45,458 nt of DNA, taken from assembly GCA_020848695.1 (NCBI GenBank), contig JADLHT010000064.1, forward strand, positions 1 through 45,458, read 5' to 3'. The position numbers were made by a program, and so were the translations under genes. The stretch's first letter is position 1; each line of letters begins with the position of its first letter. This DNA comes from Saprospiraceae bacterium. Its GTDB lineage: Bacteria > Bacteroidota > Bacteroidia > Chitinophagales > Saprospiraceae. The notes under the pieces are model-generated. The model searched no databases, had not been told where the DNA came from, and saw only the letters and a program-made list of their open reading frames with translations. Below are positions 8,807 to 19,199 of this stretch, piece after piece.

Positions 8807-10585
8807 ATGACTAAACCATTAAAGCCGAAGATTACAAAGCAGAGTCTACTAAATTCATATCGAATTTTAAGATTTATTAAACCGTATAAATGGTATTTTA
8901 TTTCCGGAATGATCTGTCTGGTAATCTCTAGCAGTATGTTTATGATTTTTCCAGCGGCAGCCGGAGAGATGGCAAATACAGCAATTGGAAAAGGAAGTTG
9001 GAAAATATCTGTAAAGGAATTCGGGCTTTTGTTCTTAGGAATATTAATCATTCAGGGAATACTATCATACCTGAGAACAACTTTTTTTGCAAGAGTAAGT
9101 GAAATGGGCATTGCCGATGTTAGAAAAGCACTCTACGAAAAAATCATTACTCAAAACATGACTTTTTATGAAAGCAGAAGAGTTGGTGAATTAACCAGTA
9201 GACTTACAGCAGATGTTGAACAACTTCAAAATGCATTTTCAATAACTCTGGCTGAATTTATAAGACAAATTGTTATATTGATCATTGGAGTTTTTGTTCT
9301 TATACTGATGATGCCGAAGCTAACCTTAATTATGTTAGGTACATTTCCAGTCATCGTTGTCAGTTCTGTATTGTTTGGAAGGTATATTAGAGGATTATCA
9401 AGAAAGCGACAGGATCGACTTGCCGATACAAATATAATTGTTGAAGAAAGTTTGCAGTCATTTCCAACCATGAAAGCATTTGCAAATGAAAGATTTGAAA
9501 GTCTTCGATTTTTTAATTCTATAACCAGTATGGTTGAAATTTCGATGAACTATGCGAGGATGAGAGGTTTGTTTTTTATTTTTATTATTACAGTTTTATT
9601 TGGTGGATTATTTTTTATACTTTGGCAAGGTGCTTTGATGGTTCAAGAAGATAAAATGGCGGTGGGTGATTTATTTTCTTTTATTGTATATACCGGTGTA
9701 ATTGGTGGAGCTATTGCAGGAATTGGAAATTTATATTCTACGCTTGCCGGATCAATTGGAGCAACAGAAAGAATTCAAGAAATTCTAGATCTTGATTCAG
9801 AGGTGAAAGTTGAAGATGAAGCTGCTTTCGAACCATTAAATTTGAAAGGTAATATTCAATTTAATGATGTTTATTTTGCTTATCCTGGCAGACCTGATAT
9901 TGAGGTATTGAAAAAAATTCAGTTTAATATAAAGCAAGGACAAAGAATTGCTTTGGTTGGTTCAAGTGGTGCTGGTAAATCTACTATTGTTTCATTGTTA
10001 ATGAGATTTTATCAAACCAATTCCGGATATATAACGGTTGACCAAACCAATATTGACGATTTTAATCTTACTGCATTTAGAAAGAATATTGCTATAGTGC
10101 CACAAGAAATTTTACTCTTCGGAGGAACAATTAAAGAGAACATACTATATGGAAAACCCAATGCTTCAGAATCAGAGATTCTTGAAGCGGCTAGGAAAAG
10201 CAATGCAATAGAATTTATTGAAACCTTTCCTGAAGGGTTCAATACTGTAGTTGGAGAACGAGGGATTAAATTGAGCGGTGGTCAAAGGCAGAGGATAGCC
10301 ATTGCAAGGGCAATACTACGTAATCCTTCAATTTTAATTTTGGATGAAGCAACATCTTCATTGGATGCAGAATCTGAAAGAACTGTCCAAACAGCCCTGG
10401 ACAATCTTATGTACAACAGAACATCTATAATTATAGCGCACAGACTTTCGACGATTCGAAAAGTTGATTGCATTTATGTATTGAAATCAGGTGAGATTGC
10501 AGAATCAGGGACACATGATGAATTAATTCAGAAAGAAAAAGGAATCTATAAGCATCTGATTAATCTTCAATTGAACGATGAGTAA
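8807..10585 (+). CDS. ABC exporter, fused permease and ATPase (ABCB/MsbA type)
   Basis: A 592-residue half-transporter: a six-helix transmembrane domain (about 25-320) with a nucleotide-binding domain (about 345-585). Visible motifs are Walker A GSSGAGKST (385-393), signature LSGGQRQR (from 489), Walker B ILILDE (509-514) and the H-loop histidine H545 in AHRLSTI. It should work as a homodimer exporting a lipid or amphipathic compound. It resembles the MsbA/TAP-like exporters but is not clearly MsbA itself, so no symbol is given. The start ATG is 29 bases after the phosphoesterase stop, consistent with co-transcription. Confidence 0.92.
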   Translation: MTKPLKPKITKQSLLNSYRILRFIKPYKWYFISGMICLVISSSMFMIFPAAAGEMANTAIGKGSWKISVKEFGLLFLGILIIQGILSYLRTTFFARVSEMGIADVRKALYEKIITQNMTFYESRRVGELTSRLTADVEQLQNAFSITLAEFIRQIVILIIGVFVLILMMPKLTLIMLGTFPVIVVSSVLFGRYIRGLSRKRQDRLADTNIIVEESLQSFPTMKAFANERFESLRFFNSITSMVEISMNYARMRGLFFIFIITVLFGGLFFILWQGALMVQEDKMAVGDLFSFIVYTGVIGGAIAGIGNLYSTLAGSIGATERIQEILDLDSEVKVEDEAAFEPLNLKGNIQFNDVYFAYPGRPDIEVLKKIQFNIKQGQRIALVGSSGAGKSTIVSLLMRFYQTNSGYITVDQTNIDDFNLTAFRKNIAIVPQEILLFGGTIKENILYGKPNASESEILEAARKSNAIEFIETFPEGFNTVVGERGIKLSGGQRQRIAIARAILRNPSILILDEATSSLDAESERTVQTALDNLMYNRTSIIIAHRLSTIRKVDCIYVLKSGEIAESGTHDELIQKEKGIYKHLINLQLNDE

Positions 10586-10699
10586 ATAACTTTTATTAAA
10601 TTAATATTTTTACTTGTTCTAACGTTGTTGATTGTAATGAGATAATGTTTTTTAGTATTAATTCTGTAAGACAAACTAAATTGCAGCTCAATTTTTTGA

Positions 10700-11320
10700 A
10701 TGAAGTGGCTAAGTATTCTGATTCTTAATATTCTAATTCTTACTTCACTATGTGCTCAATTTAAAGGAAGGCTTGTAACCGGATTTGATTTCTATCAGTA
10801 TTATAGAAACCCAAAAGATAATTCAGTTGATTTAGGTGGTTCTTCAGGAGGAATTTTAGTGCCTTCTATTGGAACTGAATTTATATTAGGAAAGCGTAAC
10901 TTCTCAGTAGGAGTAGAAGCACAAGTCAGTCTCGGACTTTTAAATTTTGATACCAAATACAAAGGACTTGGAGCAGTTTCTTTTCCTCTGATGATGAAAA
11001 TCAACATGGCTAGTTTGTCCGGATTTAGCTCTCGTTTATTAGGATATAGTTTGGGAGCAGGAATACAGTTTCAAAGAACCGAGTTGTTTGGCTTAATATC
11101 TAAGTATGACCTTTATCAACGGAAATTTTTCCCGACCTATATTGTTCAATTTGAGATAGGAGGAGGTATTGGTGGATTGAATGCTTCTGTTTTTGTTAGA
11201 TTGGGAAAGAGCTTTGTAAATAATCAATCTTTTAGTTTGAATTCAGGAATTGCTATTAAGTTGAATTTCAAAAATTCAGATCAAAGCAACAATTATAAAA
11301 AAATTAAACAAATGTCATAG
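10700..11320 (+). CDS. Hypothetical outer-membrane beta-barrel protein
   Basis: A 206-residue protein with a clear signal peptide (about 1-20, LTSLCAQ). The remainder alternates polar and hydrophobic residues and is rich in glycine and aromatics (GGGIGGLNASVFVRLG), which suggests a small 8-stranded outer-membrane barrel of the porin/OmpA-like fold. No specific family is recognised. It lies seven bases before murB and ends in a basic tail. Its function is unknown. Confidence 0.75.
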   Translation: MKWLSILILNILILTSLCAQFKGRLVTGFDFYQYYRNPKDNSVDLGGSSGGILVPSIGTEFILGKRNFSVGVEAQVSLGLLNFDTKYKGLGAVSFPLMMKINMASLSGFSSRLLGYSLGAGIQFQRTELFGLISKYDLYQRKFFPTYIVQFEIGGGIGGLNASVFVRLGKSFVNNQSFSLNSGIAIKLNFKNSDQSNNYKKIKQMS

Positions 11321-11326
11321 AATAGC

Positions 11327-12328
11327 ATGAACGGTATAGAACTCAAAACATTTAATACTTTTGGAATTCCTGCGAAGGCAAAGGAACTTCATTTTATAAA
11401 AGATGAAGGTGAGTTAAAAGATTTTTATGGTTTAGAAGCTAACCAATATTACATTTTAGGTAGTGGTAGTAATATCCTGATTGTATCTGATATAAATGCA
11501 ATTATTTTGAAAAATGAGATCAAAGGGAAGGAAATAATTCATGAAGATGATAATCATGTTATTGTTAGAATCGGAGGCGGAGAAGTATGGCATGAATTTG
11601 TATTATGGACTATTGAAAAAGGATTTTCCGGTATTGAAAATTTAAGTCTAATACCAGGAACAGTCGGTGCCGCTCCTGTTCAGAATATAGGAGCTTATGG
11701 TGTTGAGATGGATGAATTATTTGTCCGATGTGAAGGAATTCATCTTCAGTTTGGAAAAGCAATTAGTATGAATAAAGAAGCTTGTGAATTCAAGTATCGA
11801 GATAGTATTTTTAAAAATTCTTTAAAAGGTAAAATATTTATAACCAGAGTTCATTTCAAATTGAATAAAAAATGTGTGCCAAGACTTGATTATGGTGATA
11901 TTCGAAAAGTGCTTATGACAAAAAATATCGTTGAACCAACTGCATCAGATATTAGTAATGCCATTATTCAAATTCGAAAAAGTAAACTGCCTGACCCAAT
12001 TGTGTTGGGGAATGCCGGTAGTTTTTTTAAGAACCCAATAATATCCAAAGAACTTTTTGTTCAATTGAACGATAGATTTCCTGATATACCCCATTATGAG
12101 GTAAATGAGTTAAAAGTTAAACTACCTGCCGGCTGGTTGATAGAGAAATGTGGCTGGAAAGGAAAAAGAGAAGGTGATGCTGGTTGTCATGATAAACAAG
12201 CATTGGTTCTGGTCAATTATAATTCTGCAAGCGGAGATCAGATTCTGCGATTTGCTCATTCCATAATAGATTCTGTTTTATTACATTTTGGAATTTGTCT
12301 GGAGATGGAGGTAAATATTTGGAAGTGA
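11327..12328 (+). CDS. murB: UDP-N-acetylenolpyruvoylglucosamine reductase (MurB)
   Basis: A 333-residue FAD enzyme of peptidoglycan precursor synthesis in the cytoplasm. It reduces UDP-GlcNAc-enolpyruvate to UDP-MurNAc with NADPH. Visible motifs are the FAD-binding GSGSNILI, GAAPVQNIGAYGVE, the YRDSIFK segment typical of type I MurB, the catalytic serine S232 in GNAGSFFKNP, and the C-terminal LEMEVNIW with the catalytic glutamate E328. The length matches the E. coli-type enzyme. The start ATG follows the preceding stop by seven bases, so it is probably translated from the same message. Confidence 0.96.
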   Translation: MNGIELKTFNTFGIPAKAKELHFIKDEGELKDFYGLEANQYYILGSGSNILIVSDINAIILKNEIKGKEIIHEDDNHVIVRIGGGEVWHEFVLWTIEKGFSGIENLSLIPGTVGAAPVQNIGAYGVEMDELFVRCEGIHLQFGKAISMNKEACEFKYRDSIFKNSLKGKIFITRVHFKLNKKCVPRLDYGDIRKVLMTKNIVEPTASDISNAIIQIRKSKLPDPIVLGNAGSFFKNPIISKELFVQLNDRFPDIPHYEVNELKVKLPAGWLIEKCGWKGKREGDAGCHDKQALVLVNYNSASGDQILRFAHSIIDSVLLHFGICLEMEVNIWK

Positions 12329-12546
12329 TTACCAATTCATTAATCTGACGAGTATGTAAAAATGATTTTATGGTATAAGGAGTCTGGTTATCTTAATTTT
12401 ATATATTTTATATTAATATAATATAAAAAAATAATATGGTTTTTTAAGAATTGATTAATTTTATCCACGAATCACAAGTCATATCCGAGGACTAAGAAAT
12501 TAATGGCGATTTAGGTCTTGAATTAAGAATTCATAAACCAACTTGA

Positions 12547-15500
12547 ATGGATATGTTGATGAAATACTTTAAGCGATGGGCTTTTGTTCTGGGAATTAAT
12601 TTAGTTTCGTTCTGCACAGTAGTAGCAATGTGCGGAAGGTTTTCCGATTCAGTTACATTGGTAAAGTTTTATGAGAGTACAAATGGACCTTTATGGAATA
12701 CAAAATGGTCATTGGATAAACCAATGAACACATGGTTTGGAATCAATGTGGATGGCAATGGATGTGTTACACACATCAATCTAAATAACAATAATCTTAC
12801 CGGATCAATCCCCAATGAAATCGGAAATTTAGGAGCTTTAAAAAGATTGTTCCTTTTTACAAATGCTATAAGTGGGGAGCTTCCTGCTTCAATAGGTAAT
12901 CTGATAGAACTAGAAGAATTGAATCTGGAAGGAAATCTCATAGGTGGAGTAATACCTAATTCAATTGGCAATCTTAGCAAGTTGAACAATCTTTCTTTAG
13001 CAACAAATGAATTTCAATCCAGTATTCCGTTCGGAATATATTCTCTAGTCAACCTAATCCAACTTCGATTGAATAATAATAATCTTAGCGGAACACTTTT
13101 GGAAGACATTATGAATTTTACAAAGTTAAAAATCCTTGATCTTTCTGAGAATAAGTTGATCGGAAAGGTGCCTTTTGGAATTTCTAACTGCTTATTATTA
13201 CAGGATCTTTCTTTAAATGATAATCTTCTTTCAGGGGTATTGCCTCCTTCAATGTCATTATTGACTAATCTAATCAATCTCTGGCTACATAATAATCAAT
13301 TTGAAGGTCTTGTTCCGGATATCAGAGGTGCAGCATTGCTTAGTCTTCGTATAGAAAATAATTATTTTACGGATATACCTGATTATAGTACTGTCAAGAC
13401 TTTTGGGCGAGGGGATCCATTCGGGTTAATTATGTACAATAACTATTTTACATTTGAAGACCTTATACCGTTGTTGAATCTACCTAGAGCAATCAATTGG
13501 AACTTCAAACCACAAAGAGCGGTTCAGGTTGATAGCTTGCAGTATGTTCAATTTCGTTCTAACTATGCGATAAAAATTTTTACAGATCCAGGAATTGCAG
13601 ATAATAATTATAAGTGGTTTAAGGACACAGCGGTTTTAACAATAACAAATCAAAATTTCTTTCAGATATTAAATATGGATGAAAGTCAGGAGGGTTATTA
13701 TACTGGAAGTATTGTAAATCAGTTATTTCCAGAGTTTGCAATAGAAGTACCTGCAATTCATATCGTAGGCTTTGATATTGATAAATGCAATACTCCATTG
13801 GCCGGTAAACAATGTGATGAAGCTCCTTCATTTTGTAATACTAACGATTTGAATTCTTATTGTGGAAACATGAACTTAAGTGATGGAGTTGTAAGATCAG
13901 GTTTTTGTACAGGTATTGAAGACTTGGAGAATCCAAGATTTATAAAATTTATTGCTAGTTCTGACAGTATCATGTTGCAGATTTTTCCAATGAGTTGTGG
14001 ACCTGTCCGCATTAATGAAGTGGACTATAATGGAATGCAAGCCGCAATTTTAAAAACCTGTGATACAACAAAGTCCAGCTCCTTATACTGTCAGCAAGAA
14101 TGCCAGACTAAGCCATTTTATATTGGTGGTTCCGGTTTTGTTAAAGGGGATGAATATACTTTGGTTGTAGATGGTTGCCGTGGAAGCGTCTGTAATTATC
14201 TTATAAAAGTAGTTTATGGTAGAGATTATTTCCAATTGATACCTGAGAGTTCTTTGGAAGGAGAACTTGTATTCTGCCCGGATACCAATGATCATTTTTT
14301 TACCTTGAATTCTATTGAAGGGGCAAAGTCTTATGAGTGGACAATTAATGATACCATTATCAAGGTTTCGCAGGATACTTTTTTTAATGTTAAGAACAGT
14401 CGTTCCGGAATTTTTAAAATTGGAGTCCGTGCTTTTGCCAATTGTGATACTACGAATGAGATTAGTAAGGTCTTCAGAGTTTTTCCACGAATGAGTATCG
14501 ATAGTTTTAGAACCGAGAAAAGTACTAACGATTCAATATATGTTGTGAAATTTACAATATCAGGTGGAAGTCCTCCTTATTCACTTCACGAGGGAAGCGG
14601 AAAATTAGATTCGTTTCAAGGAGATTTTCAATCGGCATCGTTATTCTGTAGAAGCGAATATTTTTTTGATATACGGGATAGATTTGGATGCAAGTTTATT
14701 GTTTCCGGAAGAGAAAAGTGCAATTGTGATTCTGAAGCAGGAACTATGCCTAATGAATTACTAACCATTTGTGGTCAGCAGAATATTATTGCTAAAAATA
14801 ATAATGATGGTGTGAAAGATACCGGTGATGTAGCATTATATATACTGTTCTCGGATCCCAATAATCCCTTTGGTTCTATCCTCCGTACCAGTCAATCCGG
14901 TGTAATTCCTTTTGATATTGGTAGATTTAAGTTTGATTCGATTTATTATCTTGCATATGTAGTTGGGAAACCAATAGGAATAAATCAAATTAATTTTAAT
15001 CATCCATGTCTAAGTGTTAGTAATTTTCAAGAGCTTGTATTCAGGAAGAAATCTTTGGTTTCGGCAGGTCCGGACAATTCAATTTGTGTTGATACTTTTG
15101 TCCTTTCTGCATCCGGCAATTTTAAACAGGTGAAATGGTTAAAAATTTCAGGACCCAATGGAGTTAGTGTTGATAATATGGATAGTTCGGAAACCCGTGT
15201 TCATTTCGATTCTGTAGGAACATATGTATTTAGGTTGGAAACATCCAATGATTATTGTACAAGTTTTGATGAAGTTCAAATTGTCTATGATTCGATTTAT
15301 CGACCGATAATTTCAGGTGTCCTGAGTATATGCGGCGGAATGGCAACAACTTTAGATGCCGGAGATCAAAACTCGTATCTATGGTCAACAGGAGATACAA
15401 GCCAAACGATAAGAGTGCAATCAAGCGGAAAGTATTGTGTACACGTAATTAATAGTTCCGGATGTAAAGGCGATACCTGCGTTGATGTAAAAATCAGTAT

Positions 15501-16362
15501 GCTACCTGTTTTTAATATTTCAGGAAACAATAAAATATGTAATGATGAGACTACAATTCTTGAGTCAGATCAGGAATTTACTAAATATTCATGGAGTACA
15601 GGAGCAACTTCAAAATCAATACTTGTAAACGCTGTCGGGAGATACTGCTTAACGGTAACAAATGAAGAAGGTTGTTCCTCTTCAAAATGTTTGGAAGTTA
15701 GCAACCATCCAATTACTTCAGACATAAAGCTTGATACTTCATGTTCTGGATCATTGTATGTATTCAATGATAAATTGTACGATGTACCCGGTACTTATCA
15801 AGTTCTGTTGAAAGGGGCAAACAGATTTGGCTGCGATAGTATTGTGAATTTAAATTTATTCGAGTATCCCAAAGTGTCCTTAAGAGATTCAATAATAATT
15901 CCGGATTATGGCAACAGCTCAGGATCAATTTCTGTGAATTTCGATGGAGGTGTTCAACCTTTGAAATTTAGATGGTCTAACTCTGCTGTAACCCAAAATT
16001 TGAATAAACTAAGTTTTGGAACATATACCGTAACGGTAACGGATGCAAAAAACTGTGTGAAAACATTCAGTTTTACAGTAAAGAATTCGGTAGGACTTTC
16101 TTTTTACGACAATCCAATATTTAATATTTATCCAAATCCTTTGCTTATTGGTCAAGGTCTTTTCATTTCTTCAGGAAACGAAGCTGATGATTGGAGTTTA
16201 CAGATATGGAGCGTTGATGGAATTTTACTTTTTGAAAAAGGTTTATTTCTTGATAGTCAGAATATCCATTCTTTAAATTTGAATTTGAGATCTGGTGTTT
16301 ATTCTATGGTTTTAATAGATTCACGCCACAAAAGATTTATTCAAAGACTGGTTGTATTGTAA
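12547..16362 (+). CDS. Giant LRR surface protein with Ig-like, SprB repeat and T9SS domains
   Basis: The protein has 1271 residues from ATG 12547; ATG 12559 is an equally possible start and gives a tidier signal peptide. After the signal comes a plant-type leucine-rich repeat array (about 75-275, about nine repeats of the form LxxLxLxxNxLxGxIPxxIGNL). A cysteine-containing middle region follows (about 400-560) with several Ig/PKD-like segments (about 565-1110). A SprB-like repeat (about 1125-1180, GGVQPLKFRWSNS and GTYTVTVTDA) and a type A T9SS sorting domain (from about 1195, NIYPNPLL) end the protein. It should be a cell-surface adhesin or binding protein. The next gene starts 43 bases later. 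Confidence 0.88.
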   Translation: MDMLMKYFKRWAFVLGINLVSFCTVVAMCGRFSDSVTLVKFYESTNGPLWNTKWSLDKPMNTWFGINVDGNGCVTHINLNNNNLTGSIPNEIGNLGALKRLFLFTNAISGELPASIGNLIELEELNLEGNLIGGVIPNSIGNLSKLNNLSLATNEFQSSIPFGIYSLVNLIQLRLNNNNLSGTLLEDIMNFTKLKILDLSENKLIGKVPFGISNCLLLQDLSLNDNLLSGVLPPSMSLLTNLINLWLHNNQFEGLVPDIRGAALLSLRIENNYFTDIPDYSTVKTFGRGDPFGLIMYNNYFTFEDLIPLLNLPRAINWNFKPQRAVQVDSLQYVQFRSNYAIKIFTDPGIADNNYKWFKDTAVLTITNQNFFQILNMDESQEGYYTGSIVNQLFPEFAIEVPAIHIVGFDIDKCNTPLAGKQCDEAPSFCNTNDLNSYCGNMNLSDGVVRSGFCTGIEDLENPRFIKFIASSDSIMLQIFPMSCGPVRINEVDYNGMQAAILKTCDTTKSSSLYCQQECQTKPFYIGGSGFVKGDEYTLVVDGCRGSVCNYLIKVVYGRDYFQLIPESSLEGELVFCPDTNDHFFTLNSIEGAKSYEWTINDTIIKVSQDTFFNVKNSRSGIFKIGVRAFANCDTTNEISKVFRVFPRMSIDSFRTEKSTNDSIYVVKFTISGGSPPYSLHEGSGKLDSFQGDFQSASLFCRSEYFFDIRDRFGCKFIVSGREKCNCDSEAGTMPNELLTICGQQNIIAKNNNDGVKDTGDVALYILFSDPNNPFGSILRTSQSGVIPFDIGRFKFDSIYYLAYVVGKPIGINQINFNHPCLSVSNFQELVFRKKSLVSAGPDNSICVDTFVLSASGNFKQVKWLKISGPNGVSVDNMDSSETRVHFDSVGTYVFRLETSNDYCTSFDEVQIVYDSIYRPIISGVLSICGGMATTLDAGDQNSYLWSTGDTSQTIRVQSSGKYCVHVINSSGCKGDTCVDVKISMLPVFNISGNNKICNDETTILESDQEFTKYSWSTGATSKSILVNAVGRYCLTVTNEEGCSSSKCLEVSNHPITSDIKLDTSCSGSLYVFNDKLYDVPGTYQVLLKGANRFGCDSIVNLNLFEYPKVSLRDSIIIPDYGNSSGSISVNFDGGVQPLKFRWSNSAVTQNLNKLSFGTYTVTVTDAKNCVKTFSFTVKNSVGLSFYDNPIFNIYPNPLLIGQGLFISSGNEADDWSLQIWSVDGILLFEKGLFLDSQNIHSLNLNLRSGVYSMVLIDSRHKRFIQRLVVL

Positions 16363-16405
16363 TTTGTAATAAAATAGTTATTAGATTTAAAAAATAAAGT
16401 TTTCA

Positions 16406-18517
16406 ATGAAAAAGATTTTCTTTTTATTTTACTTTCTTTGTTCAACATCATTTTTATTAGTTGCAAAAGATACTGTTAGTTTAGTGAAAGTCGCGACAGG
16501 TTTGACCAAGCCTGTGTTAGTTACTCATTGTTCTGATTCCAGATTGTTTATTGTTGAACAAGCCGGTAAAATTAAAGTATTAGAGAATGGGACTGTTTCC
16601 TCAAAGTTGTTTCTAAATATTACGGATCGTGTTAATTCTAGAAATAATGAACAAGGATTACTTGGTTTGGCATTTCATCCCAGATTTAAAGAGAACGGAT
16701 TTATATATGTTAATTACACGGCTACAGGAGAAAATCGTACTGTTATTTCAAGATTTAGTTTAAATGTTTCGGATTCGACTAAGATAGATAGTACTTCTGA
16801 GCAAGTCTTGTTGACAATAGCACAACCCTTTAATAATCATAACGGAGGAAACATTGTATTTGGTAAAGATGGATACCTTTATATTGGAATGGGTGATGGA
16901 GGAAGTGGTGGCGATCCTATGTCTGTTGCACAAAATTATAAATCCCTGCTTGGAAAAATGTTAAGAATTGATGTGGATACTTCAAGCTCTTATAAAGTTC
17001 CAAAATCTAATCCGTATTACAATGATTCAGAAAAACTTCCTGAAATTTGGTCGATTGGATTAAGAAATCCTTGGAGATTTAGTTTTGATCGCCTTAACGG
17101 GGACCTTTGGATAGGTGATGTAGGTCAAGGTATTTGGGAAGAAATTGATTACACTCCTGGAAATTCTAAAGGAGGCGAGAACTACGGATGGAGTTGCTAT
17201 GAAGGATTTGTGATTTATAAAACTGAAAAATGTGTAATTCCCAATGCAAAATATATAGATCCAATTTATGCCTATAATCATTCTAATGGTAATTGTTCAG
17301 TGACAGGTGGACATGTTTATCGTGGAAATCCCTGCAGCAATCTATACGGTAAATACTTTTATGGAGATTTTTGCAGTGGAAATATTTGGACCATTGAAAA
17401 AAATTCAAAGGATAGTTTTATCAATAGTTTTCTTATAAAAATGGCAAGTAATCAATTGTCTTCTTTTGGAGAGGACGCAAAAGGAGAGCTTTATATCTGT
17501 TCATTTGGACCAAATTCAGGTACAGGAGCTGGATTTATATATCAGATTGTTGACCAGAACTGTAATATTTCAATAAGCTCTAAAATTTTTCATGAGTCTT
17601 GTCTTGGAAAGAAAAATGGAGAAATTTCTATAACGGATAATGAGACCAATCTTTGTGCATTTACATATAGCTGGAAATCAGGCCAATCAACAAAGAAAAT
17701 CACCAACTTAGAGGCCGGTGAATATAGTCTGGAAGTTAGCAACGGTACTTGCGCAAAGAATTTTAATTTTGAAGTTAAACGAGCCAAAGAAGATTCAATT
17801 TGTTTGACGCCTTTGTTTGTAGATGAGATATGTATGGGTGACTCAGCTTTAATTATTGCCTGCGACAAACCCAAGGCCAATTATCTCTGGTTATTGAACG
17901 GAATTATTGATTCAAGTCTTTCTGGTCAACGGGTATTTGTAAAAAAATCAGGTTCTTATCAGGTAAAGACAATAGATTCGTTAGCTTGTGAATCTAAACC
18001 CTCAGAATCAGTAAGCATTACTGTACATCCTACACCTGCAAGACCCACTTTATCAAGAAGCTTAGATACTTTATCTGCTCCGACAGGATATAGTAGTTAT
18101 ATATGGTATAAAGATGGAAACCTTATTGCCAGCTCTCAATCAAATTTGTATATTGTAGATGTCAAAGGAGAATATTGTGTTCAGGTCATAGATTCCAATC
18201 AATGCAGAAGTGAGTGCTCAGAATCTGTTACCGTCATACCAACAAGTATCTTTAATTTGAATTTAGAAAAACCAGCAATATTGCCAAATCCAGGCACTGG
18301 AAATTTTGTTTTTATCTGTGGAGACTGGATTAATGCTGATGCTGAACTTAACATTTACAATATTGATGGAAAACTGTGTGTGAAGTATTTTATTAATCCG
18401 TCTTTAAAAATTCTGGATATTAATCTTATAAATTTTACTTCGGGAAGCTATTACTACAGTATCCAAGATAAACTTACAAGACAAAAAATTGCAGTAGGGA
18501 CTTTTGTAAAAATATAG
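16406..18517 (+). CDS. PQQ-type sugar dehydrogenase (GSDH family) with T9SS tail
   Basis: A 703-residue secreted protein (signal about 1-20). Residues about 25-385 form the glucose/sorbosone dehydrogenase beta-propeller: RLFIVEQAGKIKVLENG, LGLAFHPRF, HNGGNIVFGKDGYLYIG, GLRNPWRFSFD and WIGDVGQ are all present. A SprB-like segment (about 395-455), two Ig-like segments (about 470-615) and a sorting domain (LPNPGTGNF onward) follow. Relatives oxidise sugars with PQQ, but the family also contains members that only bind or use other cofactors, so cofactor and substrate are not proven. No PQQ synthesis gene is visible here. Confidence 0.88.
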   Translation: MKKIFFLFYFLCSTSFLLVAKDTVSLVKVATGLTKPVLVTHCSDSRLFIVEQAGKIKVLENGTVSSKLFLNITDRVNSRNNEQGLLGLAFHPRFKENGFIYVNYTATGENRTVISRFSLNVSDSTKIDSTSEQVLLTIAQPFNNHNGGNIVFGKDGYLYIGMGDGGSGGDPMSVAQNYKSLLGKMLRIDVDTSSSYKVPKSNPYYNDSEKLPEIWSIGLRNPWRFSFDRLNGDLWIGDVGQGIWEEIDYTPGNSKGGENYGWSCYEGFVIYKTEKCVIPNAKYIDPIYAYNHSNGNCSVTGGHVYRGNPCSNLYGKYFYGDFCSGNIWTIEKNSKDSFINSFLIKMASNQLSSFGEDAKGELYICSFGPNSGTGAGFIYQIVDQNCNISISSKIFHESCLGKKNGEISITDNETNLCAFTYSWKSGQSTKKITNLEAGEYSLEVSNGTCAKNFNFEVKRAKEDSICLTPLFVDEICMGDSALIIACDKPKANYLWLLNGIIDSSLSGQRVFVKKSGSYQVKTIDSLACESKPSESVSITVHPTPARPTLSRSLDTLSAPTGYSSYIWYKDGNLIASSQSNLYIVDVKGEYCVQVIDSNQCRSECSESVTVIPTSIFNLNLEKPAILPNPGTGNFVFICGDWINADAELNIYNIDGKLCVKYFINPSLKILDINLINFTSGSYYYSIQDKLTRQKIAVGTFVKI

Positions 18518-18529
18518 TTTAAGGGTTAC

Positions 18530-19159
18530 TTATTCATCAATCCTATATATTTCCATAATGGATTCTAATATTTTAGTAAAATCAAGATTTAAATCGATAA
18601 TTTTACCAGAATAAATGTCAAAAACCCAACCATGAACCAATAATCCTCTGGATTTATGAGCTTTTTGTACGGAGGCCGTCTTGATAAGATTGACACATTG
18701 TTCCTGAACGTTTAACTCTACAAGTCTTTTAAATTTAGAATTTTCATCTGCAATTAAGCTCAATTCTTGTTTGTGAATTCGATATACATCTCTGATATTT
18801 CGCAACCAAGGATTAAGTATTCCCAGATCTTTAGATTGTAATGCTGCTCTTACTCCTCCACATTCATAATGCCCGCAAATTATAATGTGTTTTACATTAA
18901 GATGGTAAATTGCATAGTTTATTACAGACATAACATTTAGATCGATAGATATAACCATATTGGCAATATTTCTATGGATAAATATTTCTCCTGGCTTTGC
19001 TCCCATTAGATCTTCTGCAGTAACTCGACTATCACTACAACCTATGTATAATATCTCTGGGTTTTGACTTTTTGAAAGCTTGTTAAAATAATCTGGATCT
19101 AAAGATAGCTTCTCCTGTACCCATTCTTCGTTATTGGTGAATATTTTTTTAAAATCCAT
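18530..19159 (-). CDS. Beta-class carbonic anhydrase
   Basis: A 209-residue cytoplasmic zinc enzyme interconverting CO2 and bicarbonate. The ligands are visible: C41-x-D43-x-R45 (CSDSR), H97 and C100 (GHYECGG). Length and motifs fit a clade of beta carbonic anhydrases usually named Can/CynT. It is the last gene of a minus-strand series, 40 bases after the bestrophin gene, and converges with the sugar dehydrogenase gene at its 3' end with only 12 bases between the stops. Confidence 0.95.
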   Translation of the reverse strand: MDFKKIFTNNEEWVQEKLSLDPDYFNKLSKSQNPEILYIGCSDSRVTAEDLMGAKPGEIFIHRNIANMVISIDLNVMSVINYAIYHLNVKHIIICGHYECGGVRAALQSKDLGILNPWLRNIRDVYRIHKQELSLIADENSKFKRLVELNVQEQCVNLIKTASVQKAHKSRGLLVHGWVFDIYSGKIIDLNLDFTKILESIMEIYRIDE

Positions 19160-19199
19160 AATTTTTTAGATGTATTTTAATAATAAAGTTAAAGACTAT

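Noticed and set aside
12400-12446. AT-rich imperfect palindrome after murB
   Set aside because: Pairing is almost only A-T with a bulge and lies in very AT-rich sequence; it could arise by chance and is not a convincing terminator.
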